A stretch of DNA of 7,141 nt from Paracoccaceae bacterium. Lineage in GTDB: Bacteria > Pseudomonadota > Alphaproteobacteria > Rhodobacterales > Rhodobacteraceae. The notes beneath the pieces are model-generated. The model worked only from the letters and a program-made list of their open reading frames with translations, made no database searches and was not told the DNA's origin. The stretch is from positions 1-7,141 of the forward strand of contig RGAJ01000092.1 of assembly GCA_009920225.1 (NCBI GenBank). Reading direction: 5' to 3'. Both the position numbers and the translations under genes were made by a program. Shown here piece by piece: positions 6,237 through 7,141 of this stretch. Every line of letters starts with the position of its first letter. Position 1 is the stretch's first letter.

Positions 6237-6575
6237 ATGCACCATACCTTTACGATCCGCACACATGGCCAAGGGTTGTATGAATTTACCCGCGACGTCG
6301 CCACGTGGGTCACGGGGGATGGAGTGCTGACATTGTTTGTGCGCCATACCTCTGCCAGCCTGCTGATCCAAGAAAACGCAGATCCCGAGGTTCAAGTTGA
6401 CTTGAAAAACTTTTTTTCCCGCTTGGTTCCGCCCACCACGGATCCTGCGATGTCATATCTAACACACACCTATGAAGGACCAGATGATATGCCCGCGCAT
6501 ATCAAAGCGGCTTGTTGTCCTATAGTAGCTGTGGATAACTGGGCAGAAGACCCAGAGTTATGTGGCAGTTGTTAG
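6237..6575 (+). CDS. yjbQ: YjbQ family protein (UPF0047), C-terminally truncated
   Basis: A 112-residue member of the YjbQ/UPF0047 family; E. coli YjbQ is about 138 residues. The family has been linked to a weak or moonlighting thiamine-phosphate synthase activity, and its main function is uncertain. The first 90 residues are well conserved: LFVRHTSASLLIQENADP (33-50) with the conserved His and Asn/Asp, then THTYEGPDDMPAHIK (76-90). After K90 the expected strand pair and the conserved GTWQGxxLxEHR block are missing. They are replaced by a 22-residue unrelated tail ending in ELCGSC. No other frame restores them, and only 24 bases remain before nrdR, so this is not a simple frameshift. The protein may be non-functional or altered. 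The ATG directly follows the previous stop, with AAGG at 6222-6225 inside the upstream gene. Confidence 0.8.
   Translation: MHHTFTIRTHGQGLYEFTRDVATWVTGDGVLTLFVRHTSASLLIQENADPEVQVDLKNFFSRLVPPTTDPAMSYLTHTYEGPDDMPAHIKAACCPIVAVDNWAEDPELCGSC
6529..6568 (+). repeat. Imperfect inverted repeat in the aberrant yjbQ 3' end
   Basis: CTG..ATAA+CTGGG (6529-6543) pairs with CCCAG+TTAT..CAG (6551-6568) around a 7-base loop, CAGAAGA. The stem totals 12 pairs, interrupted by a 2-base bulge (6556-6557) and a small internal loop (6532-6534 against 6562-6565). No T-run follows, so it is not an ordinary intrinsic terminator. It lies exactly where the conserved end of yjbQ is missing. Confidence 0.5.
6530..6538 (-). 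promoter_or_regulatory. Perfect DnaA-box 9-mer (TTATCCACA) upstream of nrdR
   Basis: The plus strand reads TGTGGATAA, the reverse complement of TTATCCACA, the high-affinity DnaA box. It is 61 bases before the nrdR ATG. I saw no second perfect copy in the window. One specific 9-mer is expected about 0.05 times in 7 kb on both strands, so chance is unlikely but possible. A single box does not make an origin. Confidence 0.35.
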
Positions 6576-6599
6576 GCGAAAACGAAAAGGGAAACACCA

Positions 6600-7067
6600 A
6601 TGCGTTGTCCATTTTGCGGAAATATAGATACCCAAGTAAAAGATTCACGACCAGCAGAAGATCACGTATCGATCAGACGTCGCAGATTTTGTGTGGCCTG
6701 TGGTGGCCGATTTACGACGTATGAACGTGTGCAGCTGCGCGATCTGGTTGTGATCAAATCGAATGGACGCCGCGAGGATTTTGATCGCGATAAGTTGGAA
6801 CGCTCAATTCGGATCGCGCTGCAAAAACGCCCCATTGAACATGAACGCATGGAACAGATGATTTCGGGCATCGTGCGCCGATTGGAAAGCATGGGTGAAA
6901 CAGATATTCCATCCAAGACGATTGGTGAAATTGTGATGGAGGCATTGGCGCGTATCGATACGGTCGCTTATGTCCGCTTTGCATCCGTGTATAAGAATTT
7001 CCAAGCAGCTGATGATTTCGACAAATTCGTATCCGAGCTGCGCCCACCCGAAGCTGCCGACGATTGA
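6600..7067 (+). CDS. nrdR: Transcriptional repressor NrdR of ribonucleotide reductase genes
   Basis: A 155-residue nucleotide-responsive repressor that binds NrdR boxes upstream of ribonucleotide reductase operons when dATP/ATP occupy its cone domain. The N-terminal zinc ribbon has all four ligands: MRCPFC (C3, C6) and [14 protein letters not shown] (C31, C34), with the basic SIRRRRF stretch between them. The ATP-cone domain (about 49-139) includes [16 protein letters not shown] and ends in [17 protein letters not shown]. Length and sequence are typical, with nothing missing. The start has AAGGGA at 6587-6592 with a 7-base spacer. It is followed 5 bases after its stop by ribD, a frequent pairing in proteobacteria. 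Expression may come from the upstream train or from a local weak promoter; a TTGTTG (6512-6517) / GATAAC (6534-6539) pair is the best candidate seen. Confidence 0.97.
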   Translation: MRCPFCGNIDTQVKDSRPAEDHVSIRRRRFCVACGGRFTTYERVQLRDLVVIKSNGRREDFDRDKLERSIRIALQKRPIEHERMEQMISGIVRRLESMGETDIPSKTIGEIVMEALARIDTVAYVRFASVYKNFQAADDFDKFVSELRPPEAADD

Positions 7068-7072
7068 ACCCT

Positions 7073-7141
7073 ATGACGCACGACCGCTTTATGGCATTGG
7101 CGCTGTCGCTTGGACGGCGCGGTCAAGGGCGCACATGGCCC
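7073..7141 (+). CDS. ribD: Riboflavin biosynthesis protein RibD (first 23 codons; cut by the window edge)
   Basis: The frame opens at ATG 7073 and runs off the right edge. It encodes MTHDRFMALALSLGRRGQGR followed by TWP. The pattern FMxLALxLGRRGxGRTWP(NP) is the characteristic opening of the RibD deaminase domain, just before the PNPxVG segment. Complete RibD is bifunctional: it deaminates diaminohydroxyphosphoribosylaminopyrimidine and then reduces the product with NADPH in riboflavin synthesis. The placement directly behind nrdR (5-base gap) supports the call. The catalytic zinc motif and the reductase domain are outside the window. An in-frame ATG at 7091 is an alternative start. The ribosome-binding site before 7073 is weak, which fits coupling to nrdR translation. 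Confidence 0.85.
   Translation, partial: MTHDRFMALALSLGRRGQGRTWP

Noticed and set aside
5946..6395. 149-codon minus-strand frame spanning the thioesterase-yjbQ junction
   Set aside because: It is antisense to two recognised genes, with no start signal and no recognisable domain.
6411..6417. Seven-T run in yjbQ as a possible frameshift explaining the short protein
   Set aside because: Conserved YjbQ sequence continues in the same frame for about 30 residues beyond the run, so the frame is intact there and the truncation lies further on.
6530..6538. Replication origin
   Set aside because: Only one perfect DnaA box was found, with no box cluster, no AT-rich unwinding region and no dnaA, parA or repABC genes nearby.
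6529..6568. Intrinsic terminator after yjbQ
   Set aside because: The stem is imperfect and only moderately GC-rich, and it is followed by GGCGAAAACG rather than a T-run.

Overview
The window reads as a chromosomal segment of a marine-type alphaproteobacterium, most likely Rhodobacteraceae (Roseobacter group). This rests on the protein style (S4, HisC next to TyrC, an extensin-family periplasmic protein, NrdR followed by RibD), the moderate GC content, and the dense co-directional gene order. No organism-level search was possible. I see no tRNA or rRNA gene, insertion sequence, phage gene or CRISPR array.

Positions 1-1947 (minus strand) hold a three-gene operon read leftwards: a Gfo/Idh/MocA-family dehydrogenase, an acylneuraminate-type cytidylyltransferase, and an SDR oxidoreductase cut by the window edge. 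Each junction is a 4-base ATGA stop/start overlap, so the genes are probably translationally coupled. The combination suggests production of a CMP-activated nonulosonic (sialic-acid-like) sugar for a surface glycan. The exact sugar cannot be read from the sequence.

Positions 1948-2237 form a divergent intergenic region. It carries a likely promoter and a structured 5' leader for rpsD on the plus strand, and a weak promoter candidate for the sugar operon on the minus strand. rpsD (ribosomal protein S4) is monocistronic and ends at a strong intrinsic terminator (2876-2910).

Positions 2970-7141 (plus strand) form one tightly packed train: hisC, tyrC (17-base overlap), an extensin-family/M15-like periplasmic protein, a PaaI-type hotdog thioesterase, a YjbQ-family protein, nrdR, and the first codons of ribD. 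hisC and tyrC probably cooperate in tyrosine/phenylalanine synthesis as well as histidine synthesis. nrdR and ribD form the common NrdR-riboflavin pairing. No terminator was seen between these genes.

The most unusual spot is the yjbQ-nrdR junction (about 6507-6599). The YjbQ protein loses its conserved C-terminal segment there. In its place is an imperfect inverted repeat that contains a perfect 9-base DnaA-box sequence, just upstream of the ribonucleotide-reductase repressor gene. The rest of the window is largely ordinary core genome, and I did not find a convincing undescribed multi-gene system.
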